The notes below the pieces were generated by a model that was not told where the DNA came from, made no database searches, and worked only from the letters and a program-made list of their open reading frames with translations. The position numbers were made by a program, and so were the translations under genes. This document shows, piece by piece, positions 16,746 to 24,734 of a stretch of 64,000 nt of DNA. The stretch lies in assembly GCA_018268395.1 (NCBI GenBank), contig JAFDWQ010000003.1, positions 703,353 through 767,352 of the forward strand. The letters run 5' to 3'. Numbering within the stretch: position 1 is the stretch's first letter; every line of letters starts with the position of its first letter. This DNA is from Armatimonadota bacterium (GTDB lineage: Bacteria; Armatimonadota; Fimbriimonadia; Fimbriimonadales; Fimbriimonadaceae).

Positions 16746-19700
16746 TTACTCGCTCTTCGTCTCGTCCGATGCCGGCTTTTGGACCGGCTTGGGAGCGGCG
16801 CTCGACTGCTCGGGGATGGCGTCGGGGCCGGAAGCGGCCGCCATCTCGCTACCGAACGAGCCTCGCTTGGAGTACCACACCGCGTAGCCCAGCGCGATCA
16901 CCGCGACAGCCGTCACGCCGGCCGAAACGGCCACCGGAACCGGCATGATGATCACCGGAGCGAGCAGTAGTGCGATCAGGTTCATGACCTTGATCAGCGG
17001 GTTGAGGGCCGGACCCGCGGTGTCCTTGAACGGGTCACCGACCGTGTCGCAGACGACGCCGGCCTTATGGGCTTCCGTCCCCTTGCCACCGTGGAGGCCG
17101 TCCTCGATCAGCTTCTTCGCGTTGTCCCAGATCCCGCCCGAATTGGCGAGGAGGACGGCAAGGAGCTGGCCGGAGAGGATACAGCCGGCGAGGAACCCGC
17201 CGAGAGCTTGAGCGCCCGTCAGGTTGTAGGCCACGCCGTTGATCTCGACCGGTGTGTTCCCGATGCTGAAGCCGTAAGCGACGGCGATCGGGAGCGCGAT
17301 GGCGAGGATGCCGGGGCCGGCCAACTCGCGCTGGGCGGCCGTCGTCACGATCTCGACGCACTTGCCGTAGTTCGGCTTGGACGTGCCCGCCATGATCCCC
17401 GGGTCGTTCCGGAACTGGGAACGCACTTCGTTGATCAACTGGAAGGCCGCACGGCCGACCGCATTGATCGAGAAGGCGGAGAACAGGTAGGGCGCGGCGC
17501 CGCCGACGATAAACCCGAGGAAGATCTGCGGGACGTCGATGCGCATGCCGACCGACTCGAGCTTGGCCGCTTCCACAAAGGAGTGGAAGAGGGCCGTCGC
17601 CGCCACGACGGCAGTGGCGATCGCGAAGCCCTTGGTGAGGGCTTTCGTCGTGTTGCCTGCCGCGTCGAGGCGCTGGATGCCCTTGCTGGCGACCGGGTTG
17701 TCGTGTCCCGCACCGGACATCTCGAAGACGCCCTGGGCGTTGTCGCTGATCGGGCCGAAGGTGTCCATCGCGAGGATGTAGCCCGTGGTCGTCAGCAGGC
17801 CGAGGCCGACCAGTGCGATGCCGTAGAACGACAAGATGAAGTTGCCGTACAACGCGACCGGGAAGATCATCATCGGAGCCATCAGACACAACACGATCGC
17901 GATCGCGTTGAAGAAGGACGATTCCGAGGCCAAAGCGAAGCCTTGGATGATCATCGGGGCCGGGCCGGCCGTAGCCACCTGGGCGACTTCCTTGACGGGC
18001 TTGCGGTCAAGGCTGACATAGTAGTCGGTCAACCTCTCGAACAAGTACGCCATAGCGATGCCGAAGAGGATACAGGCGACGAACGTCCACCAGGGAACCA
18101 GCTTCTTGACCAACCGGACGGTCGTCACGGAGTCGCTCGCGGGCATGGCCGCCATCTGGTTGGGGTTCGCCTTTTGCTTCGCCAGCGCCTCGTTGACGCG
18201 CTTGACGTCCGCCTTGAAGAACGTCAACGGCTGGATGGGCTGGACGCGCTCGATCTTGACCTCGTTCTTAGGGTCGTCGACGGCCGCGATCAGCTTGCCT
18301 TCGTCGTTCGTGAAGAACTCGACCTTCCTGCCTTCACCCTCGACCTGGATCTTCGGGCTGCCCGGGTTCTTGGTCGCGTTCTTGATGACGGCGTCGAGGT
18401 CCGTTCGCGAGACAGGGCCGATGTAGACCTTGTTCGTACGCTCTTCGGGCTTCGGCTGACCGGGCTGGGCGGTCGGGGTCATCGTCACGTTGACCGTGAA
18501 GACCCTCAAGTCGCCGCCGGAAGCGATGCGGTTCGCGATCGTGTCGACGATGGGCTCCGGAGCCTTGCTCGGATCAGCGTTGACCGCCTTGTCCATCGGA
18601 ACGAACTGCGTGGCGTACTGGCCGACCTTGCTGTTCTTGTCCTTCGCGTCGAACGGGACGTAACCGTGCATCGGTTCCGGCTTCTTCACCATGCTTTCCG
18701 GCATCGTGAGGGCCGATGAGACGGCTCCGGTCCGTTCCTGTTCGTCCGCGATCAGTTTCGTGATCTCCGGATCCTTGGCCACGTCGTCGGACGTGACCTG
18801 GTCTTTTTCGACCTTCTTGGTTTTCGCGAGGCGGTCACGGACGTCCAAGATCGCCTTGCGCTGCTGGAACTCGGCCTCCTCACGGGACACGAATTCGTGC
18901 GAGTAGATCTTGGACTGCTCGGACATTCCGCCCATCATGAACCAGGCGAGCCCGATCGTCAGAACCGCGGCGATGGCCGCCGAAGCCTTGAAGCCCTTGC
19001 TGATCGGCTTGAGCGCGCTGTCGTCGACATTGTCGCTCCCCTTGACCATGAAGATGCCGGCGATCGAGGCGATGATGCCGACGCCGCGGGCCATCAGGGC
19101 GAAGAGGACGAGCCTCATCCAGGTCGCTTGGTCGAACATCGTCGCCGTCGCGGCGCCCAGGACGATCGCTGCGACGAGGGTGACTTCGTAAGACTCGAAG
19201 ACGTCGGCCGCCATGCCCGCGCAGTCGCCGACGTTGTCGCCGACGTTGTCCGCGATGACGGCGGGGTTGCGGGGATCGTCTTCGGGGATGCCCGCTTCGA
19301 CCTTACCGACAAGGTCGGCGCCGACGTCCGCGGCCTTCGTATAGATGCCGCCGCCGACCCTCATGAAGAGGGCCGCGAGAGAGCCGCCGAATCCGAAGCC
19401 GATCAACAGCTTCATGGAGTTCGGGCCGCCGAACCAGAAAATGAGGGTGGCGCCGACGAGGCCCATGCCGACCGTCATCAGGCCTGCGACCGCGCCGCTG
19501 CGGAACGCGATCTCGAGTGCTTGACTGAACTTACCGAGGGCCGCGTGGGCCGACCTCATGTTGGCCTGGACCGCCATGCGCATGCCCGTGAAGCCGGCAA
19601 AGTAGGACGCTGCGACGCCGAGCACGAAAGCGACGGCGATCAGGACGCCCGTCATCATGTCGTACTTCGACGTGTACAAGGCTCCGAGCGCGATGCCGAG

Positions 19701-20018
19701 CACGATGACCGCGACCGCGATCGACCGGCCCTGTTTGGCCAAGTACGCGTTCGCGCCGTCCATGATCGCCTTGCCGACCTCTTGCATCTTCTCGTCGCCG
19801 GGCGACAGGGAGAGGATCTTCGATCGAAGGGCGAATGCGACGACGATCGCGAGGAGCCCGATCGCTGCCGAGATTCCTAAGTAGACGAAGTCGCTCTGAC
19901 CGAACTTCAGGACGACGTTCTCTTCACTTGCCAGGGCCATGACCGGCATGAGAAGGAGCGCGACCGTCAGTCCGATCAGACTGAGCGCCCGTCGGTGAAA
20001 TGGGGATGAAAACCGCAT
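16746..20018 (-). CDS. hppA: K+-independent H+-translocating membrane pyrophosphatase with large inserted loop
   Basis: A 1090-residue membrane pyrophosphatase, which pumps protons using PPi hydrolysis; family members are usually 660-800 residues. Active-site motifs are intact: DVGADLVGKVE, then DDPRNPAVIADNVGDNVGDCAGMAADVFESYE, and the C-terminal acidic motif KAGVVCDTVGDPFKDTAGP. GNTTKALTKG has the lysine typical of K+-independent enzymes. Between transmembrane helices ending near residue 364 and beginning near residue 641 there is a roughly 275-residue hydrophilic insertion (about 18100-18926). By the family topology that loop faces the periplasm. An extra N-terminal hydrophobic segment could be a signal sequence. 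The ATG at 20018 is preceded by AAGGACG, a good ribosome site. Confidence 0.93.
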   Translation of the reverse strand: MRFSSPFHRRALSLIGLTVALLLMPVMALASEENVVLKFGQSDFVYLGISAAIGLLAIVVAFALRSKILSLSPGDEKMQEVGKAIMDGANAYLAKQGRSIAVAVIVLGIALGALYTSKYDMMTGVLIAVAFVLGVAASYFAGFTGMRMAVQANMRSAHAALGKFSQALEIAFRSGAVAGLMTVGMGLVGATLIFWFGGPNSMKLLIGFGFGGSLAALFMRVGGGIYTKAADVGADLVGKVEAGIPEDDPRNPAVIADNVGDNVGDCAGMAADVFESYEVTLVAAIVLGAATATMFDQATWMRLVLFALMARGVGIIASIAGIFMVKGSDNVDDSALKPISKGFKASAAIAAVLTIGLAWFMMGGMSEQSKIYSHEFVSREEAEFQQRKAILDVRDRLAKTKKVEKDQVTSDDVAKDPEITKLIADEQERTGAVSSALTMPESMVKKPEPMHGYVPFDAKDKNSKVGQYATQFVPMDKAVNADPSKAPEPIVDTIANRIASGGDLRVFTVNVTMTPTAQPGQPKPEERTNKVYIGPVSRTDLDAVIKNATKNPGSPKIQVEGEGRKVEFFTNDEGKLIAAVDDPKNEVKIERVQPIQPLTFFKADVKRVNEALAKQKANPNQMAAMPASDSVTTVRLVKKLVPWWTFVACILFGIAMAYLFERLTDYYVSLDRKPVKEVAQVATAGPAPMIIQGFALASESSFFNAIAIVLCLMAPMMIFPVALYGNFILSFYGIALVGLGLLTTTGYILAMDTFGPISDNAQGVFEMSGAGHDNPVASKGIQRLDAAGNTTKALTKGFAIATAVVAATALFHSFVEAAKLESVGMRIDVPQIFLGFIVGGAAPYLFSAFSINAVGRAAFQLINEVRSQFRNDPGIMAGTSKPNYGKCVEIVTTAAQRELAGPGILAIALPIAVAYGFSIGNTPVEINGVAYNLTGAQALGGFLAGCILSGQLLAVLLANSGGIWDNAKKLIEDGLHGGKGTEAHKAGVVCDTVGDPFKDTAGPALNPLIKVMNLIALLLAPVIIMPVPVAVSAGVTAVAVIALGYAVWYSKRGSFGSEMAAASGPDAIPEQSSAAPKPVQKPASDETKSE

Positions 20019-20057
20019 GTTTGACGTCCTTATCTCTGACATCTCCAATAGTCTTGA

Positions 20058-20108
20058 GCCCGGTGAGTGTCCGCGACCGCCCAAACGGCCTCGGGCCCTT
20101 CACCGGGC
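20058..20108. repeat. Inverted repeat in the hppA leader
   Basis: GCCCGGTGA at 20058-20066 is repeated in perfect inverted form at 20100-20108, about 40 bases upstream of hppA and within the gap before it. It could be a leader hairpin with a structured 33-base loop or the end of the upstream transcript; there is no U-run. Confidence 0.35.
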
Positions 20109-20180
20109 GTTGCGCGACGATGGTACCCCAGGTTCAAACCGGAAGTCAGGCCCGGTGTATTGCCGGCATTTCTGCCAGGT

Positions 20181-20903
20181 CTATCCGGAAGACGGTCGAA
20201 AGTCGGCGGAACCGCCGTGCATATCGATCTGCGCCTTGAGCAGTTCGGCTTTTTTCTTCGGGATCCCCGAGAGAAGGGTCGACGGGAGCTCGTCCAAAAT
20301 CTGCTTCACTTGGTTCCTGTTCAGGGCCAACATTTGCTGCAGCGTCGAGACGAGCTCTTCGTTGTGCGCGTGCCCTGCTCCGGTCAACACGAGGTCGTAC
20401 GGACTGTTGTCGTCGTGGACCGTATAGTGCTCGAACGTGGCCTTAGACTGAAGCCCACGGTCGTTCGAGATCGGGACCACTCGGTTGCAGTTCTCACAGA
20501 TCAACCCTGTGCTCTTCTCGCTGTAATAGTTGAGGTGGTTGCAGTATCCGCAGCGGACCTGCCAGACCTGAAGGATCCGACCGCCCTCGATCGGGATCAT
20601 CCGCTGGCACCCTTCGCAGCGCACGTCTTCGGTCGCGGCCTCGTTGAAGTCGTTCTTGTGGTCGCAGAACGGACATTTGACCGCGTGACCGACGACCCGC
20701 TTGACTTGGACGAACTCGTAGACGGCATAGCCGACGAGGCCGACGCCGATCAAGGCCAGGACGTATCCAAGGGTCGTTAAGACCGATTGGTAGACGATGA
20801 ACGTGACGCCGAGCACGATGAGGACGATCCCCGGCACGATCGCCATCAGCCCGCGCTGGCTGAACTCTTCCCGAACGTTGGAGCTTCTTTCTAAATGGGG
20901 CAC
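20181..20903 (-). CDS. Membrane protein with zinc-ribbon motifs and ribosomal L7/L12-like C-terminal domain
   Basis: A 240-residue protein not belonging to a family I can name. Residues 20-66 hold two hydrophobic segments (IVPGIVLIVLGVTFIVY, VLALIGVGLVGYAVYEFV). Residues 75-140 contain four CxxC pairs (CPFC, CEGC, CGYC, CENC), i.e. two zinc ribbons. Residues 168-235 (YDLVLTGAG, then a helix LVSTLQQMLALNRNQVKQIL, then LPSTLLSGIPKKKAELLKAQI) follow the strand-helix-helix pattern of the ribosomal L7/L12 C-terminal domain. A GTG start is preferred because AGAGGTGG lies just upstream. Function unknown; possibly a membrane-bound protein-interaction module. Confidence 0.72.
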   Translation of the reverse strand: MPHLERSSNVREEFSQRGLMAIVPGIVLIVLGVTFIVYQSVLTTLGYVLALIGVGLVGYAVYEFVQVKRVVGHAVKCPFCDHKNDFNEAATEDVRCEGCQRMIPIEGGRILQVWQVRCGYCNHLNYYSEKSTGLICENCNRVVPISNDRGLQSKATFEHYTVHDDNSPYDLVLTGAGHAHNEELVSTLQQMLALNRNQVKQILDELPSTLLSGIPKKKAELLKAQIDMHGGSADFRPSSG

Positions 20904-20983
20904 GGCCTGCCACCTCTTGTCGCTATCAGTATAAGCGACGGGGCGACAGGCCGTGACGATTCAACGTCCGTTCGGACAGGTTC

Positions 20984-21796
20984 TCAGCGGAAACGCCAGA
21001 CGACCTTGCCGGCTCGGATGGAAGCGGCCGAGAACGTCTTCGCGTGCATGTCGCCGAGGACGACGGGGGTCTGGCCCGCGTCCTTGCCGTCGGCAAGGTA
21101 CCGCGCGTAGATCGGCTTCATCTGGCCGGGGGCGAGGGAACCGCCGAGCTCGGCGACGAGGTCGCGGTCGCTGACGAGCGGTACGGCCTGCTCGAGCTTC
21201 GTGAAGGGCAGGTTCCAGTACGCGGTGCCGTTGTCCGGGCTGATGACGTAGCCGCGGTACTTCGTGCCGACAGGGCCGTCTGGTGTGATCGCGAAAAGCC
21301 CGACCTCGGCCGGGCGGTCCATCGCGTTCATCGTCGCGGCCGTGGCCCAACCTTCGCAACCCACCTTCAGTTCGCCGTTCGAGCACACTTGTGCGGCGGT
21401 CAGGCGGCCGCCGGCGACCGTACCGATGGCCGTCGTGCCGTTGTATCCGACGCTCTGTTCCTGGCGGTTGCCCCAGCCTTCGGCGTACTTGCTCGTCGAA
21501 CTACCGGGAGCCACGAAAATCTGCTTGTTTTTCACGTACGGCTGCAAGCCGGGCGTCCAGATGTCCGGATCGGTGTTCGTCGAGTCATAGTTCGTACTCG
21601 GGATCAGGTAGTCGTCGTTGTCCGTAGCGTACATCTCGACGGACAGTCCCATTTGGCGCATTTGAGCCAGAGCTTGAGTCTTCTTAGCCGACTCCTTGGC
21701 ACGGGCGAACACCGGGAACAAGATGGCCGCAAGAATCGCGATAATGGCGATCACCACGAGCAACTCGATCAGGGTGAAGGCGGATTTTTTCAACAT
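20984..21796 (-). CDS. Type II secretion/type IV pseudopilin-like protein
   Basis: A 270-residue protein with a type III signal: short basic leader, then FTLIELLVVIAIIAILAAILFPVFARAKESAKKTQ-type N-helix (residues 6-40), the prepilin cleavage/methylation motif with Glu at position 5 of the mature protein. The remainder is a globular DUF1559-like head (MYATDNDDYLIPSTNYDS) found in secreted pseudopilins of planctomycetes, verrucomicrobia and armatimonads. No secretion operon is nearby. A TATAAT box lies ten bases before the ATG. Confidence 0.88.
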   Translation of the reverse strand: MLKKSAFTLIELLVVIAIIAILAAILFPVFARAKESAKKTQALAQMRQMGLSVEMYATDNDDYLIPSTNYDSTNTDPDIWTPGLQPYVKNKQIFVAPGSSTSKYAEGWGNRQEQSVGYNGTTAIGTVAGGRLTAAQVCSNGELKVGCEGWATAATMNAMDRPAEVGLFAITPDGPVGTKYRGYVISPDNGTAYWNLPFTKLEQAVPLVSDRDLVAELGGSLAPGQMKPIYARYLADGKDAGQTPVVLGDMHAKTFSAASIRAGKVVWRFR

Positions 21797-21806
21797 AAGG
21801 ACTTAC

Positions 21807-21812
21807 ATTATA
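21807..21812 (-). promoter_or_regulatory. Candidate -10 element (TATAAT) of the pseudopilin gene
   Basis: A consensus TATAAT lies ten bases before the ATG in an AT-rich patch (21781-21850), so the leader would be only a few bases long. Confidence 0.45.
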
Positions 21813-21861
21813 GAGCACAAACGGTGCCTTACTTGGAATTTATTAAATCGGACAGTTTCCG

Positions 21862-22662
21862 TCAGCGGCCCTTGCCGTCGTGGGGCATGAGCTTGATCGT
21901 CGGGCCGGAACCCTGTCCAGAGGGAACCGAGCCTCCGTTCTGCCGGGACCGTTCGTCAAGGGCAGGGATGACCAGTGCGTGTGCGCCTTCCTGGACCATC
22001 ACGGTGAACCCGAAATTGTCCCCGAGGTCGCGCAAGACGTCTTTGGCGGGCATCGAAGCGTAACGGGCTTCGACTTCGACGTCCTCTAGGCCTGGTGCGA
22101 CTTCGAGCTTCAGCTTCGCCTGTCCTGCGATCTCCTTGAGGAGCGACGTCAAACGGACTTTCTCATGGTCGAGCGTCACCGTGCGCTCGAACGGATCTTC
22201 GGCCATGGGCGGCTGGACAGGCTCACGGTCGGCTAGGTCCGGCGCCTGTTCGACCTTTTTGTCTCCCGGTGCCAAAGACAGGGGCGTCGAACGCCCGTCT
22301 TTCGTCGGCCCGTTCGAAGGAAGGCCGGTCGCCGCCGCGGTCGACTCGACCGACGGACCGTGGGCCGGAGCCGAGAGCTTTGCGACCGTGCCCCATGCCA
22401 GGGTCGCGAACATCAGGCCGCCGACCGCGAACACGGGCCAGCGCTTCGACGTCCGGGCCGGGATCGGTCGGAACCTCATCGGAGGGACCTCTCCCGCCGG
22501 TCGCGACGACCGGAGCCGGCGCACCAGTCGGACCCTTTCCACGAGCGCGGCCTTGTACGCGGGATATCGGTTGCCGAACTCCTCGATGGCCCGAGGGTCG
22601 CTCGATTCCGCGACCGACCACAGGGCGTCGTCGATTTCCGGCGGGATGCGCACAGCGCTCAC
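21862..22662 (-). CDS. Probable anti-sigma factor with C-terminal secretin/TonB short (STN) domain
   Basis: A 266-residue single-pass membrane protein. Residues 1-60 are helical and cytoplasmic, like an anti-sigma N-domain (PPEIDDALWSVAESSDPRAI, YKAALVERVRLVRRL). Residues 74-92 form a membrane segment (WPVFAVGGLMFATLAWGT). After a proline-rich linker, residues 160-235 fit the STN fold (FERTVTLDHEKVRLTSLLKE, then LEVAPGLEDVEVEARYASMP). Its GTG overlaps the sigma factor's stop codon by four bases, so the pair is coupled. The periplasmic STN domain probably receives a signal and releases the sigma factor; there is no zinc-binding HxxxCxxC motif. Confidence 0.75.
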   Translation of the reverse strand: MSAVRIPPEIDDALWSVAESSDPRAIEEFGNRYPAYKAALVERVRLVRRLRSSRPAGEVPPMRFRPIPARTSKRWPVFAVGGLMFATLAWGTVAKLSAPAHGPSVESTAAATGLPSNGPTKDGRSTPLSLAPGDKKVEQAPDLADREPVQPPMAEDPFERTVTLDHEKVRLTSLLKEIAGQAKLKLEVAPGLEDVEVEARYASMPAKDVLRDLGDNFGFTVMVQEGAHALVIPALDERSRQNGGSVPSGQGSGPTIKLMPHDGKGR

Positions 22663-23222
22663 GACACGGCCTCCTCGTAGGCTTCACGGAACCGCTCGCG
22701 GGCCCGGAACAGCCGCGTCTTGGCGGCGTTCGCCGAACACCCCAGGCTCTCGCCGATCTCAATCAGGCTGAGTTCGTCCCAATAGAACAGCGTGATGACG
22801 GCCCGGTCCAGAGGTTGGAGCCGGCCCATAGCGGCCTCGATGTCCGGATCGTTCGCGGCCGCTTCGGGCTTGGCGGGTACGGCCTCGGCGTTGTCGTCGA
22901 GCGGAACGAGCCGTTTGCGCCCCTTCGTGTTGCGGGCCTGTTGGATGCTGCGGTTGACCGCGATCCGAAAGAGCCACGTGCTGAACTTCGACCGTCGGTC
23001 GAACCGCTTGAGGTTCCTAAAAGCGAGTGTGAAGGCCTCCTGGGCCATGTCTTCGGCCTCTTCAGCGTCGAGGACGACGCCTTTGGCGATCGCGAAGACC
23101 CGGGCGTAATAGCGGGAATAGAGGATGCGGAAAGCGTCCTCGTCACCGTCCGTCGCCCGGTCGACGAGCCGAAGCTCGTCGTCCCAGGCTGCGCCCGTAC
23201 TATCGATCAGGGGCCACACCAC
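22659..23222 (-). CDS. ECF-type RNA polymerase sigma factor
   Basis: A 187-residue extracytoplasmic-function sigma factor. Region 2 (residues 25-100) includes FRILYSRYYARVFAIAKG, DMAQEAFTLAFRNLKRFD and the promoter-melting segment FSTWLFRIAVNRSIQQAR; region 4 (125-180) contains LQPLDRAVITLFYWDELS and the helix-turn-helix IGESLGCSANAAKTRLFRARERF. The two GTG codons at 23222 and 23219 are both possible starts. It is coupled to the STN-domain anti-sigma gene, and a candidate ECF-type promoter lies just upstream, so autoregulation is likely. Confidence 0.93.
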   Translation of the reverse strand: MVWPLIDSTGAAWDDELRLVDRATDGDEDAFRILYSRYYARVFAIAKGVVLDAEEAEDMAQEAFTLAFRNLKRFDRRSKFSTWLFRIAVNRSIQQARNTKGRKRLVPLDDNAEAVPAKPEAAANDPDIEAAMGRLQPLDRAVITLFYWDELSLIEIGESLGCSANAAKTRLFRARERFREAYEEAVS

Positions 23223-23233
23223 CGTAACCGTCT

Positions 23234-23257
23234 GACGCGGACCGCCGGACCCAGGTT
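23234..23257 (-). promoter_or_regulatory. Candidate ECF-type promoter of the sigma/anti-sigma operon
   Basis: On the minus strand AACC (23257-23254) and CGTC (23237-23234) are 16 bases apart, the arrangement of ECF promoters (GGAAC/CGTC type), and the start codon follows 11 bases later. Confidence 0.4.
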
Positions 23258-23282
23258 ACGCCTCTGTCGAGGGACCCAGGTT
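23247..23282. repeat. Two 11-bp direct repeats upstream of the ECF sigma gene
   Basis: GGACCCAGGTT occurs at 23247-23257 and again at 23272-23282, 25 bases apart start to start. The inner copy overlaps the candidate -35 of the ECF promoter, so the repeats may be tandem regulator or sigma-binding sites. Confidence 0.5.
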
Positions 23283-23349
23283 TCGGTTCCGTCCGGAGAG
23301 AAACACGTCATGTCCGCGCCTTACCAGTCTTGACGTTCGAACCGGGTGC

Positions 23350-24660
23350 TTAGACCGAGGTCCTCAGGGCGAAAGCGGGCCCGAGTTGCGACCAAGCCAC
23401 CAGATCAAGGCCCAGAAGAAGCAAGGCGCCCACCGCCCATGCCCACTCGCGGCGCTCCCGCATCAAGGCGCACAGACCCGCGCCCGTGCACCAGGCGGCG
23501 GGGCCAAGAGCAGGGTACAGATAGCGCGCCTGACCCTGGAAGTACCTCGCGTTGAACCCGACGAACAAGACTGCGACCAGGCCTGCGAACACGGCGGCAA
23601 GGACGACCACGCCGCCCTTACCCGTCCGGACGGACCGGAACGATCGGACAAGTCCCGCACTGACCGGGACAGCCGCCACGACCATCAGAGCGACGTAGAT
23701 GCTCGATGATTTGTCCATGTTCAAATTTTCAAAAAGGAATATATCCATGTAACCGAACACGCCGATCGCGCTTCGGGCCGTCCACCACGCCACCATGTTC
23801 GACCAGTACGTGGCGGCTCCGAGGCCTCCGATGAACGTCGCGGCTTGAGGGGAGCCGAGGAACGCCTCGTTGAACGCCTTCATGGCGAACGGGTCGCCGT
23901 AGAGCCCGACGTTCCGCCACCACCACGGCGCGGCCAGGACGACCGGTCCAAGGAGGAGCGCGACAAAGGCGGCGGGTCTCAAGGGCGAAGTCGCATGACT
24001 CCGCGCAAAGACTGCGCCCAGGAGAAGACAAGGCAGCAGCGCCAACGCCGTCGTCTTCGTCAACAGTGCGGCCCCCGTCAGAAGGACCGTCGCCACGAGA
24101 GACTTGGTGTCGAAACCGTCTCGCAGGCCCTTGAACAAGAGCGCGAGCACCCACGTGCACAGACCGATCAAGAGAGGGTCGTTGCTGGCGGCAGAGTGAA
24201 GTGCGACCGACATCGGCATAAGGGCGGCCGCGGTCGACGCCCATGCGACGGCGTTCGAGCCGCCCGCCCACTTGGCTCCCAAGAACAATCCTACGACCGT
24301 CGCCACGCCGATCAACGTGCTCAAGAACCTCAGACCCTGACCGTTCGGTGAGGTCGGATCGGTGCCGGTGAGCTTGCACCACCCCGCGGCCAAAACGTAG
24401 TACGCCGGAGGTTGGTGGGCCTGGTAGTTCTCATAGGCGTCCGGGGAGCCTGCGACAAGGACAGGAAAGCCGTCGCCCTTCATCAGTCGGCCGACGTAGT
24501 TCGCGTGCTGGCGTTCGTCAGGAGCGCCGATATCGGGGACGACGGCCCGGACGCCGTGGACGATCGCTCCGCCCGTGCGGTAAGGGGTCGCCGATGAAAA
24601 AAAGAGGCAGACCGTCACGAACAACGCCGCTACGACCGCGACCGGCCACCATTCCCGCAC
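23350..24660 (-). CDS. Polytopic membrane protein, GT39/ArnT or DUF2142-like glycosyltransferase
   Basis: A 436-residue membrane protein with about ten hydrophobic segments. After the first segment comes a loop with APDERQHANYVGRL and YQAHQPPAYYVLAAGW, the acidic DE and H-QPP pattern of GT-C fold lipid-carrier glycosyltransferases, and later LHSAASNDPLLIGLCTW and the PWWWRNVGLYGDPF loop. Members move a sugar from a polyprenyl phosphate to a glycan, lipid or protein on the outer face of the membrane. It starts with a GTG at 24660. Donor and acceptor are unknown. Divergent from the LolA-thioredoxin fusion. Confidence 0.75.
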   Translation of the reverse strand: MREWWPVAVVAALFVTVCLFFSSATPYRTGGAIVHGVRAVVPDIGAPDERQHANYVGRLMKGDGFPVLVAGSPDAYENYQAHQPPAYYVLAAGWCKLTGTDPTSPNGQGLRFLSTLIGVATVVGLFLGAKWAGGSNAVAWASTAAALMPMSVALHSAASNDPLLIGLCTWVLALLFKGLRDGFDTKSLVATVLLTGAALLTKTTALALLPCLLLGAVFARSHATSPLRPAAFVALLLGPVVLAAPWWWRNVGLYGDPFAMKAFNEAFLGSPQAATFIGGLGAATYWSNMVAWWTARSAIGVFGYMDIFLFENLNMDKSSSIYVALMVVAAVPVSAGLVRSFRSVRTGKGGVVVLAAVFAGLVAVLFVGFNARYFQGQARYLYPALGPAAWCTGAGLCALMRERREWAWAVGALLLLGLDLVAWSQLGPAFALRTSV

Positions 24661-24668
24661 GGCCTTGT

Positions 24669-24697
24669 TTTACCTTTCCGCTAAGTTAGGATAGAAT
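24669..24697 (+). promoter_or_regulatory. Sigma-70-like promoter of the LolA-thioredoxin fusion gene
   Basis: TTTACC (24669-24674), 17 bases, then TAGAAT (24692-24697). Transcription would start near 24705, leaving a 30-nt leader with an AGAGG ribosome site. Confidence 0.6.
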
Positions 24698-24734
24698 GGA
24701 CGCGTTCTACCGCGGAACAGAGAGGCCTAACATA

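Noticed and set aside
16303-16948. Overlapping small open frames downstream of the subtilase
   Set aside because: No domain, ribosome site or sensible composition, and they run through a terminator into hppA antisense.
17067-18719. 550-codon open frame on the plus strand opposite hppA
   Set aside because: Antisense shadow without motifs; hppA motifs are on the minus strand.
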